Of a stretch of DNA of 64,000 nucleotides, positions 36,403-44,936 are shown one piece after another. Every line of letters begins with the position of its first letter. Within the stretch, counting starts at the first letter, position 1. The notes under the pieces were generated by a model. That model was not told the DNA's origin. It saw only the letters and a program-made list of their open reading frames with translations, and ran no database searches. Source of the DNA: Nocardiopsis alba DSM 43377 (GTDB lineage: Bacteria > Actinomycetota > Actinomycetes > Streptosporangiales > Streptosporangiaceae); assembly GCF_000341225.1 (NCBI RefSeq), contig NZ_ANAC01000009.1, forward strand, positions 62,001 to 126,000, in the 5' to 3' direction. The position numbers and the translations under genes are program-made.

Positions 36403-37806
36403 TCAGGCACGCGGGCGGACCTCGACGTTCTCCAGTACACCCAGGGCGTCCGGGACGAGGACGGCCGCGGAGTAGTAGGTGCTCACCAGGTAGGAGATGA
36501 TCGCCTGGCCGTCGATGCCCATGAAGCGCGCGTTGAGGCCGGGCTCGACCTCGTCGGGCAGGCCGGTCTGGTGCAGCCCGATGACGCCCTCGTTGTCCTC
36601 ACCGGTACGGACCGCGATGATCGACGAGGTCTGGTGGCCGGAGATCGGGATCTTGCCGCAGGGCAGGAGCGGGACGCCGCGCCAGGCCGGCAGCTGGTGA
36701 CCGTTGACGTCGACCGTGCCGATGTTCAGCCCGCGCTTGTTGCACTCCTTGCCGAAGGCCGCGATGGCCCGAGGGTGGGCGAACATGAACTGCGTGTTGC
36801 GACGCATGGTGATCAGGTCGTCGAGGTCGTCCGGGGTGGGCGGCCCGGAGTGGGTCTGCACGCGCTGCTTGAAGTCGGCGTTGTGCAGCAGGCCGAACTC
36901 CCGGTTGTTGACCAGCTCGTGCTCCTGCCGCTCCCGCAGCGCCTCGATGGTCAGCCGGAGCTGGTGCTCGGTCTGGTTCATCGGCTTGTTGTAGAGGTCG
37001 GCGACGCGGGTGTGCACGCGCAGGACCGTCTGGGCCACGCTCAGCTCGTACTCGCGCGGCTTGAGCTCGTAGTCGACGAAGGTGCCGGGAAGGTCCACCT
37101 CGCCGGTGTGACCGGAGGAGAGGGCGATCTCCGCCTCGCCGTGCTTGTTCTGCCCCCGCTCCGGCACCGACAGGAACCTCTGGATCTGGGCCTGAAGGCT
37201 CGGGGAGTCGTCCAGGAGCGCGATGAACTCCCGGCGCGGCAGCTCCAGCAGGGTGCCCGAGGTCGCGGCCTTGACCGTGTAGTCCCAGGTCGGTTCGGTG
37301 TCGAGGAGGTAGCGCTCTCCGAAGTTGTCACCGTCGGCCAGGACCCCCAGCCGGTTGGTCTCGCCGTAGGCGCCCTCGCTGGTCTTGTGCACGCGGCCGT
37401 GGGCCAGCAGGTAGAGGTGCTCGGCCGACGTCCCCTGCTCGGCCAACACCTCGCCGGGCTCGAACTCGCGCTGGACGAAGCGCCCGGCGAGCGCCTCCAG
37501 CACCTCGATGTCGTCGTAGTCGCGCAGCATCGCGAGTTCCCCGAGCTCGCGCGGGATCACCCGCACCTCGGAACCGGTCTGCACGAACTCGATCCGACCA
37601 TCGCCGACGGTGTAGGTCAGGCGGCGGTTGACCCGGTAGGCACCGCCGTCGGTCTGCACCCAGGGCAGCATCCTGAGCAGCCATCGGGAGCTCTTCCCCT
37701 GCATCTGCGGGGCGGACTTGGTGGTGGTGGCCAGGTTCCGGGCCGCCGCGGTGGTCAGGCTCCGCTGTTGGCCGGTCCGTACCTCGGGGGTCGAGTCGAT
37801 CGACAT
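36403..37806 (-). CDS. eshA: Family 2B encapsulin shell protein with cyclic-nucleotide-binding domain (EshA)
   Basis: The 467-residue protein is an HK97-fold shell protein interrupted by a Crp-like cyclic-nucleotide-binding domain (about 100-215: [34 protein letters not shown]). Shell-like parts include [40 protein letters not shown] and the C-terminal [20 protein letters not shown]. Such proteins were long called EshA or major membrane protein I and are now known to form about 28-nm nanocompartments that enclose terpene cyclases. The phosphate-binding cassette lacks the usual Arg-Ser pair (Trp-Asp instead). The ATG ending at 37806 has AGGAG about 11 bases upstream. It is first in the 2-methylisoborneol operon. 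Confidence 0.93.
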   Translation of the reverse strand: MSIDSTPEVRTGQQRSLTTAAARNLATTTKSAPQMQGKSSRWLLRMLPWVQTDGGAYRVNRRLTYTVGDGRIEFVQTGSEVRVIPRELGELAMLRDYDDIEVLEALAGRFVQREFEPGEVLAEQGTSAEHLYLLAHGRVHKTSEGAYGETNRLGVLADGDNFGERYLLDTEPTWDYTVKAATSGTLLELPRREFIALLDDSPSLQAQIQRFLSVPERGQNKHGEAEIALSSGHTGEVDLPGTFVDYELKPREYELSVAQTVLRVHTRVADLYNKPMNQTEHQLRLTIEALRERQEHELVNNREFGLLHNADFKQRVQTHSGPPTPDDLDDLITMRRNTQFMFAHPRAIAAFGKECNKRGLNIGTVDVNGHQLPAWRGVPLLPCGKIPISGHQTSSIIAVRTGEDNEGVIGLHQTGLPDEVEPGLNARFMGIDGQAIISYLVSTYYSAAVLVPDALGVLENVEVRPRA

Positions 37807-38374
37807 CGGCTGTGTGTCTCCTCATGGTGGTCGACGTCCGTACGGGGGCACGGACGGAGAAAGGGCTACCAAAAAGACGAAATACGACCTGTTCCGGTCT
37901 TCGCCAGTTCAAGGACCGTCGACCACCCTAGGAGAAAGACACCACCCGGTGACCAAGAACAACTTTTTCAGACAACAGAAGAATGAGCACTTCGATACCG
38001 ATACCCAGAACGGATATATGACACCAACCCCATCCTTTCACCCATGCAACCCTGAGGAGAATACCCATCACAACCACCATGACCAGCGATGACACACGAA
38101 GCCGGCCATAGAAGGCTTGAAACCGCCCATCCGACCCTCATGGGAACAAGAAGCCCATGGACATGGAAATCGCCCACGACAAACCGACAATCCGCCGCAC
38201 CACCCGCCCTGAACACGCCTCCTTTTCGGCCACCCCGGGAAAACCCCGAAAAGCCGTGTTCCACACATTTCCCCAAGACCCGGAACCCGGACGAGCCGTC
38301 CCGGCGGGGTCCGCGACGTCCCCGGCCTCCTCTAATCTGTGCGGCACCCCCGTCCCCGGAGAGAAAGGCCGCTC
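37807..38374. other. AT-richer intergenic region upstream of eshA
   Basis: These 568 bases are clearly lower in GC than the surroundings, with runs such as AACAACTTTTTCAGACAACA and GGATATATGACACC. The eshA promoter must be here; TTGAAC (minus strand, 37907-37912) with TCGTAT (37882-37887) at 19 bases spacing is a weak candidate. TAATCT at 38333-38338 is a likely -10 box for the plus-strand gene that follows. A 102-residue minus-strand frame at 37968-38276 does not look like a protein. Confidence 0.5.
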
Positions 38375-40348
38375 TTGTCCCGGCCCCTCGACATCCGCCT
38401 CTGCCACGTCGTCCCTCCCCTGGCCCACACCTGCGACGACACCGCCCATCGCGCCCTCGCGCACCCGCGCATCACCGAGGAACGGTGGTGGCGACGCGTA
38501 CGTCTGCCCCTGGTGACGGGACGGATCGGCGCCGAATCCGTCGCGATCGGACTGGCCCGACTCGCCCTGGAACGCTGGGAGGGACACGCCCTGGGCGAGG
38601 TGATGCCCGCGCTGTACGCGGCCGGCGAGAGGCCCTCCGTACTCGCCACCCCCGTATGGCGCCTCCGCGAGCCGGTGGGCGCCGAGGCCGCCCACGAGTA
38701 CCTGCGCGACCTCTTCCTCACCGTGCTGGACCGTCTGCCCCGAGAGGCCGTCGACCGAGAGACCGACGGCACGACGGCCGCTCGGGTCGAGAGGGCGCCG
38801 ACCACGATGCCCCGCCGGACCGACGTCCCCGAGCAGGACCGGCCGTCCCCCGAACGACCCACCCGCTCCTACGTCCATGAACTCGAGACCCACCTGTCCT
38901 CCGACGACGAACGCCGTCGCGCGGTGGCCGTCCGACGCGTCTTCAGCCGAACGCCCGAGACCCTCGACAGCCTCGGCGAATCCTTCGGGGTCACCCGGGA
39001 ACGCATCCGCCAGATCCACAAACAGATCCGCGAGGACCTGCGCGCCCGCCTGGAAGGGCCCGAGGGCGCGTTCACCGCCGCCCACCTGCGTTCGCTCACC
39101 ACCGCGCTGGGAACGGCGACCCCGTTGAAGGCCTTCTGGAACCTGGACCCCGGCCACCGGCACCTCATCCCCTCCCTCGGCCTACCGGTGGGCGAGATCC
39201 TCCTGGCCCTACTGCCCGAACACCGCGTGGCCGGCGACTGGATCGTCACCGGCGCCTCGGCCTCCCTCGCCGAACGGTTCTCCGAGGAGCTGAGCCGACG
39301 GATCGTGCTCCCCCTCCACGAGGCCACGGCCCTACTCCTCGACGGAGGCGTCCCGAGCGAACACACCGGCGCCTGGCTGGAGACCCTCCCCAGGACCCGG
39401 ATCATGGACGGACACCTCGTCCTCTGGGGGCGCAACCTCCCCGACAAGGCGTTCGCCGTCCTGTCCCTGGCCGGCCGCCCCCTGCACTTCGACGAACTCG
39501 TCGAGCGGGTCGGCGGCGACTTCAACGAGTCCGGGTTCCGCGAACGGGTCCACGGCGACGAACGCATCGTGCGCAGGGACCGCCGTCTCTTCGGCCTGCG
39601 CTCCTGGGGCGGCAGGGAGTACCTCGGGCTGGAGGAGACCATCCGCCGCGAGTTGGAGCGGGCCGGCGGCGAGATGGCCGTCTCCGACCTCGTCGAACGG
39701 ATCACCGGATGGTTCGACGTCACCGAGAACTCGATCCGGGCCATGGCCTCCGGCAGCGCCTTCGCCCGACCCGCCCCGGGCCGGGTCGCCCTCCCCGGAA
39801 CCGTCCCCGACCACGCCACCGCCCCCTACCGCCCCAAACGCACCGTGGAACGCACCCGTCGCTGTTTCCGCTGCCCGGACGGCGTCTGGTGGCTTCGAGT
39901 GGACCTGAACGGCGAACATCTACGCGGCTCCGGCTTTCCCATCCCCAGCGGCTTCGCCGCGTGGATAGGCATGCGCCCCGGCCACCGCCTCCCCGTCCGC
40001 ATCGGCGACCGCGACTCGGTGGCGGCGTGGAAGAACCAGCCCCTCATGAACTCGATCCGTCCCCTCCTCCTCGCCGAGGAGGCCCGGGTCGGCGACCACG
40101 CCTTCATCACCCTCGCCGAGGGACGTCTCCTCTGCCGGATCCACCGCCGCGACCCCGCCCCGGCCGACCCCCTCGCCCACGCCCTGAGCCTCGCGGGCCT
40201 CCCCGACCCGGTTTCGGGCACCGAAGGCCTGACCCTCCTGACCAGGGCCGTCGGCCTACCGGAGGCGACCGCCCCCGACCACCTTCTCGCCCATCTCGCC
40301 GACCGGGGCGACCACGACCTCCTCTCCGCCCTCACCCCCACCGACTGA
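38375..40348 (+). CDS. Large sigma-region-4-like / winged-helix DNA-binding protein
   Basis: The 657-residue protein has unknown function but clear DNA-binding parts. Around residues 175-215 is a sigma-70 region 4 type helix-turn-helix (RVFSRTPETLDSLGESFGV then TRERIRQIHKQIREDLRARL). Around 375-460 are two winged-helix-like repeats (LAGRPLHFDELVERVGGDF; RAGGEMAVSDLVERITGWFD). A C-terminal part of 180 residues follows, with a CFRCPDGVW motif. It has no sigma region 2, so it is not a normal sigma factor. The TTG at 38375 has GAGAAAGG about eight bases upstream; a GTG at 38339 abuts a -10 box and is less likely. It ends at a hairpin at 40351-40379. Confidence 0.65.
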   Translation: MSRPLDIRLCHVVPPLAHTCDDTAHRALAHPRITEERWWRRVRLPLVTGRIGAESVAIGLARLALERWEGHALGEVMPALYAAGERPSVLATPVWRLREPVGAEAAHEYLRDLFLTVLDRLPREAVDRETDGTTAARVERAPTTMPRRTDVPEQDRPSPERPTRSYVHELETHLSSDDERRRAVAVRRVFSRTPETLDSLGESFGVTRERIRQIHKQIREDLRARLEGPEGAFTAAHLRSLTTALGTATPLKAFWNLDPGHRHLIPSLGLPVGEILLALLPEHRVAGDWIVTGASASLAERFSEELSRRIVLPLHEATALLLDGGVPSEHTGAWLETLPRTRIMDGHLVLWGRNLPDKAFAVLSLAGRPLHFDELVERVGGDFNESGFRERVHGDERIVRRDRRLFGLRSWGGREYLGLEETIRRELERAGGEMAVSDLVERITGWFDVTENSIRAMASGSAFARPAPGRVALPGTVPDHATAPYRPKRTVERTRRCFRCPDGVWWLRVDLNGEHLRGSGFPIPSGFAAWIGMRPGHRLPVRIGDRDSVAAWKNQPLMNSIRPLLLAEEARVGDHAFITLAEGRLLCRIHRRDPAPADPLAHALSLAGLPDPVSGTEGLTLLTRAVGLPEATAPDHLLAHLADRGDHDLLSALTPTD

Positions 40349-40350
40349 CG

Positions 40351-40379
40351 AGGGGCGGTCCCGTCCCGGAACCGCCCCT
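40351..40379. terminator. Bidirectional hairpin between convergent genes
   Basis: AGGGGCGGT (40351-40359) pairs with ACCGCCCCT (40371-40379) around an 11-base loop holding CCCG/CGGG-like bases. Confidence 0.65.
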
Positions 40380-40385
40380 AGAGTG

Positions 40386-41228
40386 TCAGCGCGCGGTGAC
40401 GGCCTCCCCGGCCGGGCCCGAACCACCACCGCGTTCCGACCGTCCCTCCGGCCACAACCACTCGGGGTTCAGCTCGACATCGACGTACTCCTTCAATGCC
40501 TCTTTCACCAAGGGACGCAGACAGCACCGTGCGACCCGAGTGTGACCTCCGGGGTCCGGACAGATGAGAACGGCCAGGACACGCACATGAAGGGCGGCCG
40601 TCCCGAAGTCCGCCCCCAGGAGAGCCTTGAAACCCTTCCAGAGGAAGTCCAGCGCCGCCTCCGCGAGCACGCGGCGCACCGGGCCCCACTCCTTCACGTC
40701 CTCATGTTCCAGGACGGAGTCCTTCACCCATGCCGGAACCTTGTCGGACACCTGCTCGGCCTGGTCCAAGGCGTTGGCGATCTCGACCAACAGGTCACAC
40801 CAGAAATGCCCCGCCGTCGCACGCCCGTAGTCGGCGAAGTCCGGATCCCGCCGAGCCCGTCCCTCGGCGAACCCCCTCAGCTCCTTACCGAAGATGTCCT
40901 CTCTGAGCGCTTCTCCGAGCCTTTCGACCTGATCGATCTCCACCTTGTTCTCGGAGAGCCAGGCGACCAACTCCGCGACGACCACACCGCCCCCGGCCTG
41001 GCGGAGATACAGAGTAGGAACCCTCCGTCCCTTCTCCTCGAAACGTCGCCTGCTCTCCTCCCACTGCCTCTGGGCGGGCTCACGCAGTTCCTCCGCGCCC
41101 TCCGCGCCTCTTCTGGCCCGCCGAAGGTGGCCCTGCCACCCGTGAGCGCTACCGCCACAGGTGGAACAGACACATCGGGGCTTGGTGGCGTTCTCACACT
41201 TCTCACTGTGCACAGGGGACCGCGGCAC
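40386..41228 (-). CDS. Hypothetical protein with N-terminal Cys motif
   Basis: I do not recognise this family. The 280-residue protein starts VPRSPVHSEKCENATKPRC and continues VCSTCGGSAHGW, so four cysteines and histidines could form a zinc site. A basic helical region follows (HLRRARRGAEGAEELREPAQ, RQWEESRRRFEEKGRRVP). The C-terminal half is helical, with several Trp and Cys residues (HFWCDLLVEIANALDQAEQV, VLAVLICPDPGGHTRVARCC). No transmembrane segment is obvious. The GTG ending at 41228 has GGAGG five bases upstream; 40 extra codons in frame before it look untranslated. A nucleic-acid role is a guess. Confidence 0.6.
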   Translation of the reverse strand: MPRSPVHSEKCENATKPRCVCSTCGGSAHGWQGHLRRARRGAEGAEELREPAQRQWEESRRRFEEKGRRVPTLYLRQAGGGVVVAELVAWLSENKVEIDQVERLGEALREDIFGKELRGFAEGRARRDPDFADYGRATAGHFWCDLLVEIANALDQAEQVSDKVPAWVKDSVLEHEDVKEWGPVRRVLAEAALDFLWKGFKALLGADFGTAALHVRVLAVLICPDPGGHTRVARCCLRPLVKEALKEYVDVELNPEWLWPEGRSERGGGSGPAGEAVTAR

Positions 41229-41553
41229 GGAACCTCCGGGGGAAGGGAACGATGAACGGCTCCGAGGAGCCGTTACCCACCGTGCCCGGACGAACCGGTA
41301 CCGGGTACCCCAAGGGGCGCCACTCTCCTCTCCCCTCGGAGAGAGCAACCTCTACCCGCATGCGAAGAGCTCTTCGGGGAACCGCCTCTCCCCCGGGAAC
41401 ACCCCGACCCCCAAGCGCGTCCATGCTCCTCGGTCATGAAATGTTTGGAAAGGGAGATACTTTGAATACGAGTAATACCATCGACACTTTGGGTAGTGTC
41501 GACGTGAGGGGACCGGCCGAACACGGCCGAAGCCCCGTTCCTGGGGGGAGACC
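41229..41553. other. Divergent intergenic region upstream of tspO
   Basis: The 325 bases hold no gene. They include AT-rich TTTGAATACGAGTAATACC near 41460-41480, and the perfect inverted repeat at 41481-41502. Confidence 0.5.
41481..41502 (+). promoter_or_regulatory. Inverted repeat upstream of tspO
   Basis: TCGACACT (41481-41488) and AGTGTCGA (41495-41502) are perfect arms with a 6-base spacer, 52 bases before the tspO start. TTGAAT and TAATAC just upstream could be part of a promoter. An operator is more likely than a terminator because no gene ends here. Confidence 0.45.
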
Positions 41554-42063
41554 ATGACCGCTGCCAAGGCAGGACACACCCCGTCGACGACGTCCTCACT
41601 CCTCGCGGCCCTGGTCTTCGCCGCCGCCGTGACCGCGGCCGCGCTCGTGGGTGTGCTCTCCAACACGGAGACCGCCGGAGACTACGCGGCCCTCCGACAA
41701 CCGTCGTGGGCCCCGCCCTCCTGGCTCTTCGGGCCGGTGTGGACCGTCCTGTACGCGATGATCGCCGTCTCCGGCTGGCTGGTCTGGCGCCTGCGCGGCC
41801 TGCGTGGAGCCCGGACGGAACTGGCCCTGTTCACCGTCCAACTGCTGTTGAACGCGGCCTGGTCGCCCCTCTTCTTCGCCGCCGGGCTTCGCGGCACGGC
41901 CCTGGTCGACATCGTCCTGCTCTTGGCGACCCTGGCGGTCACCATCGTCCTGTTCGCCCGCGTCTCCCGCTGGGCCGCCGCCCTCCTGGTGCCCTACTGG
42001 GTCTGGGTGGCGTTCGCGACCGCGCTCAACCTCTCCATCTGGTGGCTCAACATCGGCGTCTGA
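41554..42063 (+). CDS. tspO: TspO/MBR family membrane protein
   Basis: The 169-residue protein has five hydrophobic segments and the Trp/Pro-rich signature of the TspO/peripheral benzodiazepine receptor family: QPSWAPPSWLFGPVWTVLYA near residue 50, LLLNAAWSPLFF and a C-terminal YWVWVAFATALNLSIWWLN. Bacterial TspO proteins bind and turn over porphyrins and take part in stress or light responses. The ATG at 41554 is preceded by GGGGGGAG at ideal distance. It stands alone, with an inverted repeat in its promoter region. Confidence 0.95.
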   Translation: MTAAKAGHTPSTTSSLLAALVFAAAVTAAALVGVLSNTETAGDYAALRQPSWAPPSWLFGPVWTVLYAMIAVSGWLVWRLRGLRGARTELALFTVQLLLNAAWSPLFFAAGLRGTALVDIVLLLATLAVTIVLFARVSRWAAALLVPYWVWVAFATALNLSIWWLNIGV

Positions 42064-42300
42064 CCACCGAGCGCCCGCCCTCAGGAGCGCGACGTGACCG
42101 CGCGATGCCCCGATACGTGGGCTGGACACATGGGGCGCCCGTAGCGGTGGATCCGAGCACCACCCATGAGACGTGATCAACCGAGCGACCGGCCTCGATT
42201 ACCATGACCACCCCCACCGCTTCAACCGCCGAACCCCCCACAGCTTCACGCGGTTTACCCCACCGTTCCCTATATCCCCTGCCGTCACTTCGGCGCGAAG

Positions 42301-42444
42301 ATGACCGACATGTGCGACCGCCCGATCAGCGGTGACACCCCCGCCGATGCGGAACGCCCCATGCCGCTGGACGACCGCGCCCGCCCCTCGGAGACCGCCT
42401 CGTCTCCCGGTGAGGATTCGGCACTCTCCACCCCGACCCCCTGA
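42301..42444 (+). CDS. Possible 47-residue ORF in front of the GntP permease
   Basis: The frame MTDMCDRPISGDTPADAERP and onwards ends at TGA ten bases before the permease start. It is acidic and Pro/Ser-rich with no recognisable domain. The ribosome binding site is weak (CGAAG directly before ATG). It could be a short protein translated ahead of the permease or chance; the evidence is thin. Confidence 0.3.
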   Translation: MTDMCDRPISGDTPADAERPMPLDDRARPSETASSPGEDSALSTPTP

Positions 42445-42453
42445 GGAGCCCCC

Positions 42454-43872
42454 ATGGCATTGGGAATCATAGGCATCGTCACATCCTTGCTCCTGCTCGT
42501 CACCCTCGCCTACCGCGGTGTCCCCGTCATCCTCGCCGCTCCCCTCGCCTCGGTGGTCGCGGTGGTCTTCTCCGGGGCCCCGATCCTGGCCTCCTACACC
42601 GAGATCTTCATGCCGGCGATGGCCGGCTTCGTCGGCAGCTGGTTCCCCGTCTTCCTGTTCGGCGCGATCTTCGGTGTCCTGATGACCATCACCGGCTACG
42701 CGGAGAGCATCGCCCGCACCGTGACGAGGCTGGTGGGCTCCCGGAGCGCGATCGCGGCGACGATCGTCACCTCGGCCCTCATGACCTACGGGGGCATCAG
42801 CCTCTTCGTCGTGGCCTTCGTCATGTATCCGCTGGCCCGCGAGCTCTTCCGGGTCGCCGACATCCCCCGCCGCCTCATCCCCGCCACCATCGCCCTGGGG
42901 ATCTTCACCTTCACGATGACCGCGCTGCCCGGCAGCCCGCAGGTGCAGAACATCATTCCGGGACAGTTCTTCGGTACGGGCCCCTTCGCCGGAGCCGGCA
43001 TCGGGCTGGTGGGCGGCGCCCTCATCTTCGGTCTCGGCCTGCTGTGGCTCGAATACCGTCGCACGGCGCTGATCCGCAAGGGTGAGAGCTTCGACAGCCC
43101 CGAGAGCGCGCTTTCGGCCGGTGGTTCCTCCGACGAAACCGACGGAAAACAGCGGGCCGCCACGCTCGAGCCGGCCAACCGCGTCGCTCCCTTCCTGCCG
43201 CTGATCACGGTCTTCGCCGTGAACTTCACGTGCACCCTGTTCCTCTTCCCGGCCCTCGACTGGTCCTACCTGGCGCAGGAGAAGTTCGGCGGGGTCGCCG
43301 CCGAAGAACGTCTCGGGCTGTGGGCCGTGCTGTCGGGCATCATCGCGGCGGTCCTCGTCCTGGTCGCCCTCAACCTCCGCCACCTCACCACGCTGTGGGA
43401 CGGCTTCGTCGACGGCGCCAAGCGATCCATGCTGCCGATCTTCAGCACCGCCTCCGAGGTGGGCTACGGAGCGGTCGTCGCCTCGGTCGCCGCCTTCGCC
43501 GTCGTCCGCGACTCGGTCTTCGGCCTCGGCGCCGACGCCCTGTGGACCTCCGTCCTCTCCGTCTCCATCACCGCCGGTCTCACCGGCTCGTCCTCGGGCG
43601 GTATGACGATCGCGCTCAACGCGCTCGGCGACGACCTTCGGGCCCTGGCCGCGCAAGAGGACATCAGCATGGAGGCGATGCACCGGCTCACCGCCATGGC
43701 CGCCGGCGGCCTCGACACCCTGCCGCACTCCGGTGCCGTGGTGACCCTGCTCATCGTCTGCGGCCTCACCCACCGCCAGTCCTACAAGGACCTCGGTGTC
43801 GTGACCCTCGCGATCCCGGTCCTCGTGGTCGTCGCGCTCGTGAGCCTCGTCTCCGTCGTCGGCTCCTTCTGA
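42454..43872 (+). CDS. GntP-family permease
   Basis: The 472-residue membrane protein has about twelve hydrophobic segments and belongs to the gluconate/hydroxy-acid permeases (GntP). Matching segments are FGAIFGVLMTITGYAESIAR, FVVAFVMYPLARELFRVADI and the C-terminal GLTGSSSGGMTIALNALGDD and GGLDTLPHSGAVVTLL. These carriers import gluconate, ketogluconate, glycerate or hydroxybutyrate with protons; the substrate cannot be fixed here as no catabolic gene is adjacent. The ATG at 42454 has GAGGAG seven bases upstream. A polar loop of about 45 residues lies near residue 215-255. Confidence 0.88.
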   Translation: MALGIIGIVTSLLLLVTLAYRGVPVILAAPLASVVAVVFSGAPILASYTEIFMPAMAGFVGSWFPVFLFGAIFGVLMTITGYAESIARTVTRLVGSRSAIAATIVTSALMTYGGISLFVVAFVMYPLARELFRVADIPRRLIPATIALGIFTFTMTALPGSPQVQNIIPGQFFGTGPFAGAGIGLVGGALIFGLGLLWLEYRRTALIRKGESFDSPESALSAGGSSDETDGKQRAATLEPANRVAPFLPLITVFAVNFTCTLFLFPALDWSYLAQEKFGGVAAEERLGLWAVLSGIIAAVLVLVALNLRHLTTLWDGFVDGAKRSMLPIFSTASEVGYGAVVASVAAFAVVRDSVFGLGADALWTSVLSVSITAGLTGSSSGGMTIALNALGDDLRALAAQEDISMEAMHRLTAMAAGGLDTLPHSGAVVTLLIVCGLTHRQSYKDLGVVTLAIPVLVVVALVSLVSVVGSF

Positions 43873-43883
43873 CCGCCACTCCA

Positions 43884-43918
43884 CCGACGGGCCGAGAAGC
43901 GGCTTCTCGGCCCGTCGG
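43884..43918 (+). terminator. Terminator of the GntP permease gene
   Basis: Perfect 16-base arms (43884-43899 and 43903-43918; core GGGCCGAGAAG/CTTCTCGGCCC) with a 3-base loop, 11 bases after the stop. Confidence 0.85.
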
Positions 43919-44074
43919 CGTTCCGCCGGGCGGGGGCTCGAGACCACTGACCGGAAACGGCCAGGAAGCTCGTTCCGGTTCTCGTCCCGGAGCGTGACAC
44001 CTCTCTCGTGAACCCCTCTCACCCGAGGAGGGTCGGAACCGGGGAACACCCCCGAGAACCCGCAAGGATCCCCC

Positions 44075-44842
44075 ATGTTCCCGAAGACCCGTCACGCGTT
44101 TCTGCCCCTCGTCCTCCTCCTTCCGCTGACCGCCTGCTCCGAACAGGTCGTCCTCGAGCCCAGCGAGCGGTTGGAGTCCCTCCTGCTCCCCTCCTCCGAC
44201 TACCCCGACGGATTCGAGGTGGAGACGATCGACCTGGACGAGGTGGACGGTTCGGGCGGGGGCGGCACCGACTTCGACTCGATCGAGCCCGCGGCCTGTG
44301 AGGCGGCCTTCGAGGACAGCCCCGCCGACGTCCCCGAGGAGGCGGCCGAGGGAGCGGGCCAGATCGCCGTCTCCTCCGACCCCTCTCCCACCCTCTACAC
44401 CTACGTCCTGGTCTCAGGAGACTTCGACGAGACGCAGGACGCCTCCGACTACGAGGCGATGCTCTCCTCTTGTTCGACCATGACCGCGGTCAGCGACGGG
44501 ATCACGCTGGAGGGCGGCATCCGCGGGACCTCCTTCCCCTCCCTCCCCGACCAGGGCGACGCCTTCACCATGGACCTGTCCGCCGACGGGCTCGACATGA
44601 CCATGTGGACCGCCTGGGGACAGGTCGCGGACGTGCACTTCGTCCTGATCGGCATGGACCTCGGCTCCTCCCCCGACGTGGACACCTCGACCCTGGCCCG
44701 GGAATGCTTCGACGACCGGATGGACACCGAATGTCGGGATCGCCTGTTCCAAGAGGCCGCCGACGAGGCACGCGCCGCCCAAGAGGAAGAGTTCGACGAG
44801 GTCCTGGCCGCCGCGGTCGCCCTCCTCGAATCCGACGCCTGA
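44075..44842 (+). CDS. Putative lipoprotein of unknown function
   Basis: The 255-residue protein has a lipoprotein signal peptide: a short basic start, then LPLVLLLPLTAC with the lipidated Cys at about 21. The mature part is acidic and rich in Asp/Ser/Glu, with DSIEPAACEAAFEDSPADVP. It has five further Cys residues that could form disulfides. The shape recalls actinobacterial sensor-like lipoproteins of the PknH-sensor or LpqN type, but the match is not close enough to name. A coiled region AADEARAAQEEEFDEVLAAA ends it. AAGGAT lies nine bases before the ATG. It is a single gene between hairpins. Confidence 0.75.
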   Translation: MFPKTRHAFLPLVLLLPLTACSEQVVLEPSERLESLLLPSSDYPDGFEVETIDLDEVDGSGGGGTDFDSIEPAACEAAFEDSPADVPEEAAEGAGQIAVSSDPSPTLYTYVLVSGDFDETQDASDYEAMLSSCSTMTAVSDGITLEGGIRGTSFPSLPDQGDAFTMDLSADGLDMTMWTAWGQVADVHFVLIGMDLGSSPDVDTSTLARECFDDRMDTECRDRLFQEAADEARAAQEEEFDEVLAAAVALLESDA

Positions 44843-44861
44843 CCCGTCCGGCCGCGCCTTG

Positions 44862-44894
44862 GGCCCTGAACCGCGATGAACGCGGTCCAGGGCC
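44862..44894 (+). terminator. Terminator after the lipoprotein gene
   Basis: GGCCCTG/CAGGGCC outer arms and CCGCG/CGCGG inner arms separated by a two-base mismatch, loop ATGAA. Confidence 0.65.
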
Positions 44895-44923
44895 TCCAAG
44901 GTTCGTCGTCCTTCTCAAGGATG

Positions 44924-44929
44924 CATAAT
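44924..44929 (+). promoter_or_regulatory. -10 box giving a leaderless HNH transcript
   Basis: CATAAT ends seven bases before the ATG at 44937, with no ribosome binding site between them. Confidence 0.55.
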
Positions 44930-44936
44930 TCGCTTC

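Noticed and set aside
37968..38276. 102-residue minus-strand frame in the AT-rich region
   Set aside because: Composition is not protein-like, no start signal, and two overlapping frames are equally open.
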